A stretch of 64,000 nt of DNA from Pinus tabuliformis (lineage: Eukaryota > Streptophyta > Pinopsida > Pinales > Pinaceae): contig CM062812.1 of assembly GCA_031772625.1 (NCBI GenBank), forward strand, positions 731,574,300 through 731,638,299. The letters run 5' to 3'. The position numbers and the translations under genes are program-made. The notes below the pieces were generated by a model that saw nothing but the letters and a program-made list of their open reading frames with translations, was not told the DNA's origin and made no database searches. This document shows, piece by piece, positions 45,172 through 57,017 of this stretch. Numbering within the stretch: the first letter of the stretch is position 1; the number at the start of each line of letters is the position of its first letter.

Positions 45172-45975
45172 TGTTGGGCATGGAATCCCCCCACAACACG
45201 TTTTGGGGCTCAAAGCCCAAGTTTTGGTCAAATATGTTGTAAGACACCACAAATTGCGGGTGCAAAGCGTGAAGTATAGATTGAGTCATAGGGTTGTACG
45301 CCCTAAGATTTGTAATGTAATGTAATGTCATGTCGGCCTACCCATGGTCCACGGACCATGGGATTGTATAAATACAGTGAGGCTCTAAGTTGTAAAGATA
45401 GCGAAGAAGGAGATAGATGAATAAGAATGGTTTGAGCATAACGTAAGAGTCTAAGTGTATTGGGTCGTAGTAGTAGGAAGAGGCTGTATGTAATCCAAGA
45501 AGAAGAGTAATAAAGAGAAGTTTGATTCTAAATACTGTGTATCTTGTTTTGTATGATTTTCTATTCATTTGTAATATTTTGTTTATCGTGCGCACTTATA
45601 TTAATGTTGGATATACTGTTAATTATCACTAGACTTACACAAATAAGTAAAGTAATTGGATAATAATAGGTTAATAGTAAGGAACTTGGGTAATAATATG
45701 GATCGCACCCAGAGTAGGGCTACGCGAAGGCAGCATCACAGGTTGCGTGGAACTAATAGATGCACGTAGCGACGTGCGCATAGGGTCAAACCGCAGACTG
45801 CTAGAACTCATCAGACATCCCCAGGGTGTGGAAACCTAGTTCTAACACCCTCCCATACTACTTCGGGTGAGACCTCAGTCCGCGCTCCACGAACTGCTGT
45901 CGAAAGGGCCAGTAGTACCAGGATTTGTTTGGCTAAATCACCTCTGAACCTGGGTCAGGCCCATACAAGCCAACA
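45172..45975 (+). repeat. E5 3' LTR
   Basis: Starts TGTTGGGCATGG, ends GCCAACA and is followed by the target duplication ATGAC. No strong polypurine tract precedes it. Confidence 0.92.
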
Positions 45976-47332
45976 ATGACCCATATCATCTCCATATTAA
46001 TCCACAAAAAAATACAACTGGAGTAATTTGAATATAATATATATTTGAATGTAATGTATATCCAACCAAAGGTTAACTGGATTTACTTGGACCTGAAAAT
46101 CACCTTGGTTGTCTTTGTAGTCATTGTCTGTCTAGAGCTGAACGCGTCATCATCCATGCACATCCACTCTCATATCTCCCCATTTTAGTAATTGAAATAA
46201 AAATTAGAAATAAATAAAAAGTATATGTGTAATATAAATTATAAATAAAATTGATAGACACGCAATGTTTGCATGTAACCTACGTGCTCCTCTAGAATAC
46301 CATTTTAAATTGTTTCTCCTAGATTTAAATCACAACTTCAAAGCTAGAGGGTTATTTGGCTTAGGGTTTTATGTGTGTGGAGAAGTAATGGTTCTGAAGT
46401 CCTTTAGCTCTGCCATCCATAATTATGCACAATGCTAGAACAATGAACTTGATGCAAGCCATTGCCAAAATGAGAAATGCATGGCACACTACTCTTAGCT
46501 CTATTTTCTTGCCCTATTTCCTTTTCAGGTTGGAGCTACTTCACTGTATGATGGTATCCATTATAAAAAGGAAAAAATGGCGAAATACCTTGAAGGAACA
46601 TGGAGATTTCCATAGGAGTAAAAGCAAGGTAGATTTTCACCTTGAACCATGTCTCTGTGAACCAGAAAGGGAAATCAACACCAAAAGAATTAGTTTTAGG
46701 GGGATGTGATACTCATGGTTAAGATCCATAGCGACAGATTCACTTGAAATTGCAACTATAAATTTACACTTACAAGGTATGTGGAAGTGAAGTATGTAGG
46801 ACACAATTAAATTTAACAGATGAGAGTTTAGGGAAAGGAAGGGGCTTACCTTGAATAACATATTTTTTTATACTAGCCTGCATTAACCACTCCAACGTGG
46901 CCATAGATAGATCTTAGCTTACCTAGTTCAATCTTGACACTCTGCTAGTCATTTTTTCGAGGTGGACAAGGTAGCTCTGATTCATGCAAGTCGTAATTCA
47001 TTGACGAACCTAAGTCTAATAGAATCAACCATGATGTTTTTGGAGGAGGAGAACCAAAGGTGAAATTTGGTGATGTGGTTAGAAGGATATTGTCCATAAT
47101 AGCCTTCAAATTACAGAGAGGGAGGAACCAGTAAATAAGTCATTCGTAAAGGGCATTACGTCCACCATACAAATGAGCGACAAGTCACTAACTGGATCAA
47201 TACCAAAGAGGTTCCTTTTGCATTGAATTCATAGGTATTTGAACTTGAGGCAAGATCTCATAGAGGGGCCTCAATATGAGTACTCTTAAAAAGAAGATGA
47301 TAAACATGCACTCACCCTACTCTTGCGAATAC

Positions 47333-47578
47333 CAGAAACAACAATAGAACTAGAAAGAAGCTCAGGTTTCCCGCCGTTAACTCCTACTGCCTCCCCTGCC
47401 TATGCTCTAGTTGGTTCTCAAATTGATAAGAATGTTTCTTTTTCCTCTCAAATAACAGAAACAACAATAGAACTAGAAAGAAGCTGAAGTTTCCTACCCT
47501 TGACTCCTACTGCCTCCCCTGCCTATGCTCTAGTTGGTTCTCAAATTGGTAAGAATGTTGCTTTTTCATATGCTCTAA
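47333..47578. repeat. Two-copy tandem repeat, period 123 bp
   Basis: CAGAAACAACAATAGAACTA occurs at 47333 and 47456, and both copies continue through ACTCCTACTGCCTCCCCTGC and TATGCTCTAGTTGGTTCTCA. About 93% identical. Confidence 0.92.
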
Positions 47579-48227
47579 CTGCTACCTTTCCTTCTAATGA
47601 TTTTTCCTTTTCCAAGTATTAGCTTAGATCAGTGTTTGACATTCTACACCTTTCTTTTATAGAAGTTGCTTCTCCACTCCCACTTTGCATTCACACTATT
47701 GTACTCAATAACCCCATTGACCAAATTTTGTGGTCATTTGTAACATTTGGAGCTATCTGCATCGTTCGGAACATGAGTCACAACATGGCAATGTCCTCTT
47801 TGAGCAAGTTGTATTCTATGTCATATCATATAGCTGCTGTAACTGATCTATCTCATCCTGTAGTCTGTCTCTATCCTGGATCAACCACCTATTAGGGCAT
47901 CAAAGGCATAAGTTCTCAAGGAGGTTCCCCCCAAGGCAGAAGGTAGAGGCTTAGGTTTCAAGGTTTGAGTTTCAGGAGGGTCCCAAGGAGTAATTTCCAA
48001 GTATGCATACCAAGGCAGCATGGATGAGTGTAAGGTCTTGGTAGCTAACTCCCTGCTCAGATTACTTATCCTTCTCTGGTCCATCTTCTTTTGGAGTTGT
48101 GCCTGGAAGTAACTGGGTAAATTGGGCAACGAGATAGGGTAGTCATTCCTAAAATAGGGATGGGTATCTTTCCCACTTCGGCACTGGACTACTAGATAGT
48201 CTAGGGTTCCTTGTGGGAGAGAGAAAA

Positions 48228-48401
48228 GTTAATGAATCTTACATTTATCTCAGTGACTCCTTCACTAAACAAGTTGTTATTACCGGAGATCATGTGGGCT
48301 CTTTCTTTGTTAATTTAGTAGCTGCCAAAAACCTGACAGATGACAGACTTGGCAACAACCCGTTACACCAAATGGAAATTGAATTACGAAAATGGAAAGT
48401 A
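48228..48401 (+). CDS. Exon-like fragment, unrecognised
   Basis: An open frame within 48213-48449 encodes YIYLSDSFTKQVVITGDHVG, then SFFVNLVAAKNLTDDRLGNN and PLHQMEIELRKWK. Its left part has a plausible acceptor TTTATCTCAG (ending about 48252) and its right end a donor-like AAG|GTATGT at about 48399. The composition is far more protein-like than the surrounding DNA. I do not recognise the family. It could be a captured exon or a piece of an unannotated host gene. A diverged copy of its 3' edge lies 206 bp downstream. Confidence 0.25.
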
Positions 48402-48652
48402 TGTATATCAACATTAAATGTTTTTAAATTAATGCTAAAGTCACACTAGCAATAAACAATAAACAATAACCAATCAAAATTCAAAACCTACAAAAACCTT
48501 TTATTTTACCCTTTACACCACACCCTTTGAATTAGAATTATTTTACCCTTTACACCACACCCTTTGAATTCGAAAAAAGGAAATTGAATTAGGAAAATGG
48601 AAAGTATATATGTAAAAATTAAATGTTTTTGAATTAACGATAAAGTCACAGT
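48373..48652. repeat. Diverged duplication and TTTACACCACACCC doublet
   Basis: GGAAATTGAATTA-GAAAATGGAAAGTAT occurs at about 48374 and again at 48580, each followed by ATTAAATGTTTTT and AAAGTCACA. Between them TTTACCCTTTACACCACACC is tandemly doubled (about 48503 and 48543). Confidence 0.8.
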
Positions 48653-51530
48653 GCAATTAAATTTGAAAACCTTCCAAACCTTTTATCTCATATATCTGAA
48701 AATCATACATTCTCGCCGGCACTAGAGCAATAAGACGTCCAAGTTGAAACTTTGAATAAAAATTTGTTTGCAAAAACATTCTTATTAAAACATTGGCTAA
48801 AAGTTAAATACAGTAATAGGTCAAATAGATTTAATACTGGGTCAACAGAGTATCCATCTCTATAGTACTTGCTTTACCGATTAATAAAGCTATAGAGTAT
48901 CCCTCTCATGCTTTAAGAAAAAAGCCGGACATTGCCCATTGGAGTGGATAAATTTTGATAAGGAACTAGACAAATTAGCCACGAAATTAGAGAATATGAA
49001 TATTAAAAGTAAAGATTTCAGGAAGAAGGCGACGCCCGGTCCCCTTACTCTCTCCAATGTTAACTGATTTGGTCTCTCTTAGACGTTACGTTGATATGTC
49101 ATTTTCATACTGTGACATTGAAGATATAATAGTTAAAAAGTGGTCGGGGAATAGAAATGGCATCTGAAGGCTTTGTTTTTTATGCACTGCGCGCCTCTTT
49201 TGACTGCGTCCGGGCCCCTCAAACGCTTTAATCATGCCGATTTATTTTGATATCAACCCACCAAATCCACATATTTATATCGGTGGAATCATGCCTATTT
49301 GCAATTATGTTACTGATTACCTATATTTGGTTACCCAATTGACAAATCAAAATTATAATTCTATCACATCCCGGGTCTAAATAAATTAGATATCCCAAAA
49401 AAAACCTAAGTAGAATACAATTCGTAATTAATAACCAGATAGATATCGAATTCCTTAAACTATAGAAAATTCCAAAACGAACGACTGATCCCACACATTG
49501 GGTGATCTCTTTTCAAAAGGTGGCTGGCCGATTGTAGCGACTATGGAGACGTTTCGAGGTTGCAAAGGTGGCTGGCCGAGGTTGCAAAGGTGCCCCGCTC
49601 GTTGAGAATAGTCCCTTTTCAAAGCTAAGGACGGTTTAAAATTGACACGTGTCGAGGTCTCCCTTTCGCAAAGTTGTTCCGCTGGTCGAGGATGGTCTTT
49701 CCTTTTCTTAAAATGAAATTGGGTTGAATTTGACTTTAAAGTTTCCTTGAACAGAGCAGCTTTGATTATAATCAATTTTCAAATTAAAAGAATAAGGCTG
49801 CTTCCAACGGCACAAAATAAATAGTTAGTGATTAATTATCAATTCTTCAAATTAAAAAATATATTTTTTCATTAAATTTGTTTGAAATTTGATGATATTT
49901 ATCAACGCGTTGTTAAATTCATTTAGACTTTCAATAAAACATTTAAAGCAAAAAATTTCATATTTTAATTAAAAAATTTGTACCAATCAATTCTAAAAAT
50001 TGTACCAATCAATTCTAACAAAAAAGCCGAAACTTAGAATTGAACTAGATCCTTTGTAATTTCTAATTAATTTTTAAATTTAGTTTATTTTTATTTATAT
50101 TAAATTTATTTTTTTTTATTTAAAAAATAATCTGAATTTTGTTTATATTTGAATTTTTTCAGAAAAATCACATGAGATTTTTTAGTTGACGTCATTTGAA
50201 CCATCGAGTGTGATTCATTTGTTTAAAAAAAAAAATCAAATTATAACATAAATTTAATAATAAAATTTAAAGAATTAAATATTAATTACAAAATCAAATT
50301 ATTATAAATTTATAAGAAATTTAGTAATTTCGAATTTTTAATACAAGTTATTATTTGTTCTTCTCAAAATAGGATTGTCCCTTTAACATATACATGTGTA
50401 ATATTCATTTTCTTTTGTTAAGGTGGACATGAGAAAATCCAAGGAGGAGCGCAAGTGATAGGAGAAATAAGTACAAAAGAAAATGGTATAGTGGGCATGA
50501 GAGAAAATCCAAGGAGGAACGCTCAAGTGGAGGTGAGAAAAGTGAGGAGATACATATGAGTTCCATGACTAGTAAGGGAAACAATAGAGAGAAGAGAAGG
50601 AATTCAAAGTGATAGAGCATATTTGAGTGTCTAAAACCCAAATCTTCCATGAGAAATGTGCATGGAGTGAAGGCATGAAGGCGATTATTGCATGATATTA
50701 GGTGAGGTGATCCAGGGGAGAACAAATATGCTCAAAAATGAAAGTGCTCAAAATCACACAAAACCAATGCCAAATCATAGATCTCGTTGTTTTGATTCTA
50801 ACGACTCTTGAATCAACTCAATATGACACCGTATGTGAAAGTTATCGTGTTTTGAAGTTTTTGGAAAACTGGTAAACAATCAACTTACATGGTAAACTGG
50901 GTTAATGACTGGGTAGGCTATATAAGTGATGTGGCACTAATGTTAGTAGCTAACTGAGAAGTAAGATTTATAGTACAAACCAATAACGTGCTGACATGTG
51001 GCAGGGTGTACAAGCTATGTTGGTGGAATTTTATTGGATGTTGAGTTTTGTGGTGGACCAATCATGAGGTGTTGCGTGGCCTAATGGGAGCTTGCTACGT
51101 GGCCCTAAGTTTCTGTGAAAAATATTTTTAGGCTAACCAACTGACCCAACAATGTCTGTCCCTAAAACCTCCAGTGAGTTAAACAGGTGCCTTACCATTC
51201 TGTCAAATGTGTTCTCTGTTCTATCATACGGGCTATTTCTATTTATTGTGTAATGCTTTTATGTGTTGCGGGGGGGGAGCCTAGTGGGCTCTGCTCCAAT
51301 GGCCCTGGCCCCTAGACTTATTATATAAACTGACCACAATACAAAGGCGATGGGGTTAGGTCGTTAGCTTAGCCCACGATCCCATTTTTTACCCATAACC
51401 AGGCATGTAACCAACGGTGATAGGAAGTGGCAGGTTAATAATCCCTCGCCCTAGGTTTCACTTATGGCATGAGATCATAGGCAAGGCTATCGACACAGGG
51501 CTCGGAGGCCATGGCGGGTGCGTGGCCCAG

Positions 51531-53702
51531 TGTAACACCCTCCTCCCACATCTACCGATGTAACTAGTCAACTGGGGTAAACATGTGACGAGAGGCTACT
51601 ATGATTGGATTCGACCTCCTATGTGACCTTAAGGAAGTGGAATCGATGGAAACATCACACACAGTCATCCAACATCAACTTCAAGACCCACAGAAACCAA
51701 TCCAACACTTCAAACAACTTTCCATTAGGTCCTACTGAAATTTTGACCATTATAGGAATCAGTTGCTCTCATGCTATACGCATGACAATGTCCATAAACC
51801 CAAAGTCACTCTCATAGACTTATGTGGCGACGTCCACATACCTACTTTGCTAGTTCTGTGCGAGGGACCCCGGGATTTAAGCCACTTTTTCAGGCCCAGA
51901 GCTGTGGTCATTGCCCAGAATGGAGTGATAGCTTAAGATTATTAAAAGAATAGGAAAACAATGATGCCAAAGCAATAAGTTGAACAAGACCTTAACCAGA
52001 CCCCTATGAGCCATGATAGAGAATTCATCAAAGATATCATCAACATGTAACCTATAGGTGTAAACAACATAATTAAGTGTAGGTATCTCATACTTATCTG
52101 AGAATTGCTATGAACCATTGTCCCCTCATTTCATTTGTTGCATTATCATCTATTAGGCCATAGATAAATTATCCATTTATTTACAAGTAAAAACATGCTA
52201 AGATCCATACATAGCTATTGTCATAAAACAGACATATAACTAGCATAATAACAATACAAATACTCATGAAAGTACAACTATATAGACCACATTTAATCCA
52301 TCAAAATTCCTATAGAAATACAAGGAGAAATAACCTTTCATTAATGATGCAGAAACCAAACCTGGGATGGGACTTCCACGTTCCACTCGACCATAGAATG
52401 GCTAAGCCAAATCTCTCTTTAGCCATTCATCCCCATGCAATATTCCAAGGATGAATTGGGACTCAGACCAAAATAACCAACCAGGGTATACCGAGGCTAA
52501 ACCACCTCACCCTCATCAATAGGAACCAAGCTTTACCATAATCCATCCTGGATCACTATGCCAACACAATGAACACATCATAACAGGATTTACTGTGATC
52601 TCCACTTGATCACTAGTCCAAACAACCATGGATGCCACCAAATTTATCCACCTACACTGTGATGAATTTTCCTGTCTCCTAGTCTCTCAAGATTTACTGC
52701 AATCTAACCTCGGATCACTAGGCCCTAAACTGAGACCCAATCTCCTGGCTTTACCACATATCCTAGACTTGGGATTACTAGGCCCAATGGAGAAAAAACT
52801 ACCTCTTGGCTTTACTGTATATCCTGCCATTCACCGACAATGATTCTTAGGCCCACTGAGGCAACGCAATTGTAGCTCTACCACAACCCATAGTCTAGCT
52901 CAGGGGTCACTAGGTTAGTGGATTTAACTTGATCCATAGTCTAGTTCAGGGACCACTAGGCCATGTGCTCTATCATTCGGAGATCCACCCCACTTAGCTT
53001 CGAATCCATCTCAACCAGAACGTGAGAACCCCATGACACCATGACTATTCGGAAATGAAAAGGCTAGGATGAAAACACTAGCACACCTCACAAAACCCAT
53101 ACCATACCAAAAATTGAATCACATGCAATACCATGCATGCCAAATCTAAGAAGGAAAATAAACATGCAAATCGATACCTTCAAAAAATCTCGTTGTAGCT
53201 GTTTGATCCTACCTTTCCTTGCTTCATCTTTGCTTCCTCTTGCCTTCTTTTTCTTTCTTCCTCCAATGCCAAAATGCTCCAAGAAAACTCTAAGTGCCCA
53301 AGACTGAGAGAGAGAGAGAAAATAATGAGAGAGCTCCAAAACTCAACTGACAAAAGGTTACCAACGGATCCTCAAATTCCTTTTTATTAATGATACCTCT
53401 CTTTCCTCCATTTTCCATTATTTTCCTTCAATTTTCTCATCACATGCAATCTGTGAACTTTCACCTCCCTTTTCTCCTAATTTCCATTATTTTTATAAAT
53501 AAATGTGCCAAAAATGCCATTTTTCTTTTCCAAAGCCTTAACCATTTCCTTTTCCAATTTCATTAGCCATAAACAATGAAATGAACACCCCCTAGGATGT
53601 CTTGCCCAATATTAAGCTTGGAATAAGTGTCCCATCAACTGTGGTTATTATTTTTTCCTTTATTAACTTTTATTACGTGGAATTTTCACCAGGGTTGTGA
53701 CA
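51531..53702 (-). repeat. E7 3' LTR (left boundary tentative)
   Basis: Minus-strand start TGTCACAACCCTGG at 53702, directly after the purine-rich CTCCAAGGGGGAGGTTTTT (53703-53721). Inside, 52490-52970 holds about seven degenerate units of 45-75 bp built on TTTAC-(9-20)-GGATCACTAGGCC. The end at 51531 rests only on its TGTAACA/TGTTACA-type terminus. Confidence 0.4.
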
Positions 53703-54029
53703 AAAACCTCCCCCTTGGAGAACACCATCCTCGGTGTTAGACCTCATCAAAACCACTGAAAAACAAACATATTACCCACATAGCTTTATAACATAGCTTG
53801 ATGCAGTACTTACAATGATCACCCTACTGAAAAGCAAACCAACATCATAACAACGTGACAAAATAATGACATGACACCCATACTGCTTATCGGAGCATTA
53901 TAACTTAGCTCATGGTGATATTTACATCCATATACATATGTAGATATAGAAAACTCATCGAAACATATACCAGAACATATACCAAAGCATATACCAAAAT
54001 CACATCAAACCACAAAGCAAAAACTGCTT

Positions 54030-56598
54030 TGCCTCAACCGGAAAACAAGGAAGGATACATAACCCGCATATGATTCGCCATCTTCCATGTAGTTTCTTCA
54101 GGCCCAAAGTTCTTCCACTTCACTTTAAGTTGCTTGATTTCTTAGTTCCAGAGCATGAGCACATTTTTCTGCAATATGCACTAAAGATTCGGCTGGAATT
54201 CTCGATCTAGTTCCACCTGTAATACAAACCAGTCAATCACATGATCAACATCCTTAACATACTTCTTAAGCAATGATACATGTAAAACATCATGGACTTT
54301 CACTGTCAGAGGTAGTAAAATTCAATATGCTACTAGCCCAATCCTGTAAGCCACAAGAAGATCTTCTTCGGTTTGATGCGCAAGTACACATGTTCCCAAA
54401 CCTGGAACTCCTTCAACAACTTGTTATGATCTGCACAGATCTTCTGCCTATCTTGTGTTACTTTGATATTTTTCTTTATAACCTGCATTTCATATTCCAT
54501 GTCTACCAACATCTCTTCTCCAATCAACACCGTGTTAACTGGATCATTCCAACTGATGGGAGTATTGCAACTCTTCCCATACAATGCCTCAAAGTGACTC
54601 ATCCTCAATGACTCCTGATAATCGTTTTTGTATGCGAACTCTACCAAGGGGAGATAATCTTCCCACATTCGATGTTACTACATCACATATATCCTCAATG
54701 TCCTCCAATATCATGTTTACACTTTTTGTCTGTCCATTTGTGTGTGGATGATAAGTTGTATTGAAGACCAACTTTGTGCCCAAACCTGCAAATAAATCCT
54801 TATAGAACTTGGAAGTGAACTGCACAACCTTGTCAAACACAATATTATTTGGAAAACCATGAAATCTAACCACATATCAGATGAATCCCTGTGCTACATC
54901 ACTAGTTGGGAATGTATACATCACTGGAATGAAGTGTGCAACTTTCGTCAACTTGTCCACAACAACCGTGATGGAATAATGTTGTCCCACTTTCTTTTGG
55001 AACCTTGTAATGAAGTCCATGGAAATGACCTCCCATTTCCACTCTGGAATCGTGATCAGCTATAGCAGTCCACCTGGATGTTTTCACTCTGCCTTCACTC
55101 GCTAATAATCAAAACACCTAGCCACAAACTCTGTTGCATCCTTCTTCAGATTCAACTAATAATAATATCTCTTCACTGCAGTCAATGTCTTCTGATAACC
55201 TAGGTGACCTAAATAAGGTTTCACATGTAACTCCCTCAAGATCACCTTCTTGAGCTCGTTGCTATTTGACACATATATCCTTTCTCTAAATTTGAACAAT
55301 CCATCCACTATAAGACAATAATCCATATCCTGTGCACCTTCACCTGTACCTATTCTTTTACCTTTACTATCACCAGTACCTATACTACCATCTATACCTA
55401 TACATGTACATGTACTACCACCTGTACCTGTACAAGTACCCTGCTGCAACCTGTGCACAATCTCCATATACCTGACATCCTGCTGACCTGCCTACAAGAT
55501 CCTATCCTGCAGATCTGGCCCATAGGAGCTCGTAGTTGGCATGCCAATTACCTATACCCGCTTGTTGAGAGCATATGCCACCCTGTTCTCTTTACCTTTG
55601 ATGTACTTGATCTCAAAATCAAACTCACTGATCGTGGCTAACCATGTAGCCTGTCGGGCATTCAGATTTGGCTGGTCAAACAAATGCCTCAATCTAATGT
55701 GATCACTCATCAGTACAAACCTCCTACCAAGAAGATAGTGTCTCCACATCTTCAATGCATGTATGATTGCTGCTAACTCAAGATGATGTGTCAGGTAGTT
55801 CTTCTCATGCTTGTTTAGTTTCCATGACTTGTTTCATACCACCTATCCATATTGCATAAGCACTCCACCAAGTCCTCTATTGAAAGCATCTGTGCATACT
55901 ACAAACTCCTTATATGGATCTGCAATCTATAGCACTGGTGCATGTGTCAACAACTTCTTAAGCTGCTCAAATGTAGCCTCATACTCATTTTTCCATTCGA
56001 ACTTCTTACCTTTTCTCTGTAATGATGTAATAGGATAAGAAATATGTGATGATTTCTTGATGAACCTTTGATAATAGCCTACCAACCCCATGAATGATCT
56101 CACTTCATCTACAATCTTAGAATCTACCCACTCCATGATGGATCTTATTTTCTTTGGCTTTACTACAAGGCCCTCCATGGAGACAAAATGTCCCAAGTAG
56201 TGTACCTAACTCTAAAAGAAACTACACTTGTTGAGCTTAGCATACAACCGATTCTCCCTCAACAACCTCAATGTTGCTGCTAAATGTTCGACATGCTCTT
56301 CCTTATTTTTTGAATATACCACTATATCATCAATGAACACAATAACAAACTTATCCAAATACAGATGCAAAACACTATTCATCAAACACATAAATGTAGC
56401 TGGAACATTATTTAAGACAAATCGAACTACAACAAACTCATAATGCCCATACTTGGTCCGGAACGTTTCTTGTAAATTTCCTCCTCTTTGATGCATACCT
56501 GATGGTATTCAAATCTCAGATCGATCTTTGAGAACATTGCTACTCCCTTCAATTGATCGAACAAGTCATAAATCCTTGGTAAAGAACAATGTAAACTT
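54030..56598 (-). pseudogene. E7 pol remnant: RT, RNase H, integrase, chromodomain-like
   Basis: RT begins at [23 protein letters not shown] (56598-56525 region, key words LPRI and DLFDQLKG), shifts frame near 56490, then FMCLMNSVL and the intact catalytic FIDDIVVYS. The next segment (55927-56196) has GHFVSMEGLVVKPKK and VRSFMGLVGYYQRFIK. RNase H at 55552-55755 has MKMWRHYLLGRRFVLMSDH and KGKENRVAYAL. A linker coded by CACCTGTAC-type repeats (55330-55440; Thr/Gly-rich) precedes the integrase zinc region (GHLGYQKTLTAVKRYYY), the core (FDKVVQFTSKFYKDLF, HPHTNGQTKSVN) and the C-terminal part (EDYLPLVEFAYKN, ALYGK). The end (54050-54200) reads EIKQLKVKWKNFGPEETTW and RVMYPSLF, a chromodomain. Confidence 0.87.
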
Positions 56599-57017
56599 TG
56601 AAACGGGAACTATAAACTCAAAACAGGAACTCTGGCCAAAAAAACCCCGAAAAAACATCAAAAACAGTGCTAAAAATGAAAAGTGTGTATACTGGAACGA
56701 TGATTTTATTTTTTAGGGGTCAATTTTGAACATGTTTTAAAAATGGCAGTGACTACAAAACTTACTACGAAATTTTCGTGCAAAATATAGCTTAAAAACG
56801 AAAGTGATGATACTGGAACAATGACTTTTTTTTTAGGGTCAATTATCAAAATTTTTAAAAAATGCTAGTAAAACCAAATTTTTTATGTGCCAAACAAAGT
56901 TGTTTATGAGGAAAAAAACACATTAATGTTTTTAGTAGGATATCATTTTTCTTTCCTAAGTATAAATTCAACATGTTTTCAACCATAACATGCTAGATAC
57001 AAAAGAAAAATGATTCC
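56599..57017. other. Short AT-rich junction with a diverged 121-bp duplication
   Basis: GTATACTGGAACGATGATTT at about 56687 and GATACTGGAACAATGACTTT at about 56808 start similar segments (TTTTTTAGGGGTCAATTTTG and TTTTTTTAGGGTCAATTATC). It separates the broken end of E7 from the palindromic array. Confidence 0.65.

Larger units (their letters stand above)
31891..45975 (+). mobile_element. E5: 14-kb Athila/Tat-like LTR element lacking RT and integrase, interrupted by E6
   Basis: LTRs at 31891-32777 and 45172-45975 are about 90% identical outside an 85-95-bp indel. A perfect 5-bp target duplication ATGAC flanks the pair (31886-31890 and 45976-45980). The sequence just inside the 5' LTR, TGGTTCTATTGCCGGGACC, resembles the TGGCGCC-TTGCCGGGGA primer site of Athila/Tat elements. 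Coding relics are a leader ORF, gag with zinc knuckles, a retropepsin relic, a second gag-like domain and a long extra ORF. No RT, RNase H or integrase motif was found anywhere inside. Removing E6 leaves about 9.4 kb. It is a non-autonomous, coding-rich element. Confidence 0.92.
45981..51530. other. Non-coding stretch between E5 and E7
   Basis: Largely AT-rich. It contains the 123-bp duplication (47333-47578), an exon-like frame (48228-48401), a diverged duplication at 48373-48652, a doubled GGTTGCAAAGGTGGCTGGCC block at about 49539-49590 and a run of G at 51271-51279. A TATA-like ATTATATAAAC is at 51319-51329. I recognise no complete gene. Confidence 0.5.
51531..56598 (-). mobile_element. 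E7: 5'-truncated Ty3/gypsy chromovirus
   Basis: Minus-strand order is RT (from inside the palm), RNase H, integrase, chromodomain, polypurine tract, LTR start TGTCACAACC at 53702. The left end is uncertain: TGTAACACCC at 51531 would be a matching LTR terminus, giving a 2.17-kb LTR. No 5' LTR exists in the window, because the element breaks off near 56598 and is followed by unrelated sequence. All coding parts carry stops or shifts. Confidence 0.75.
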
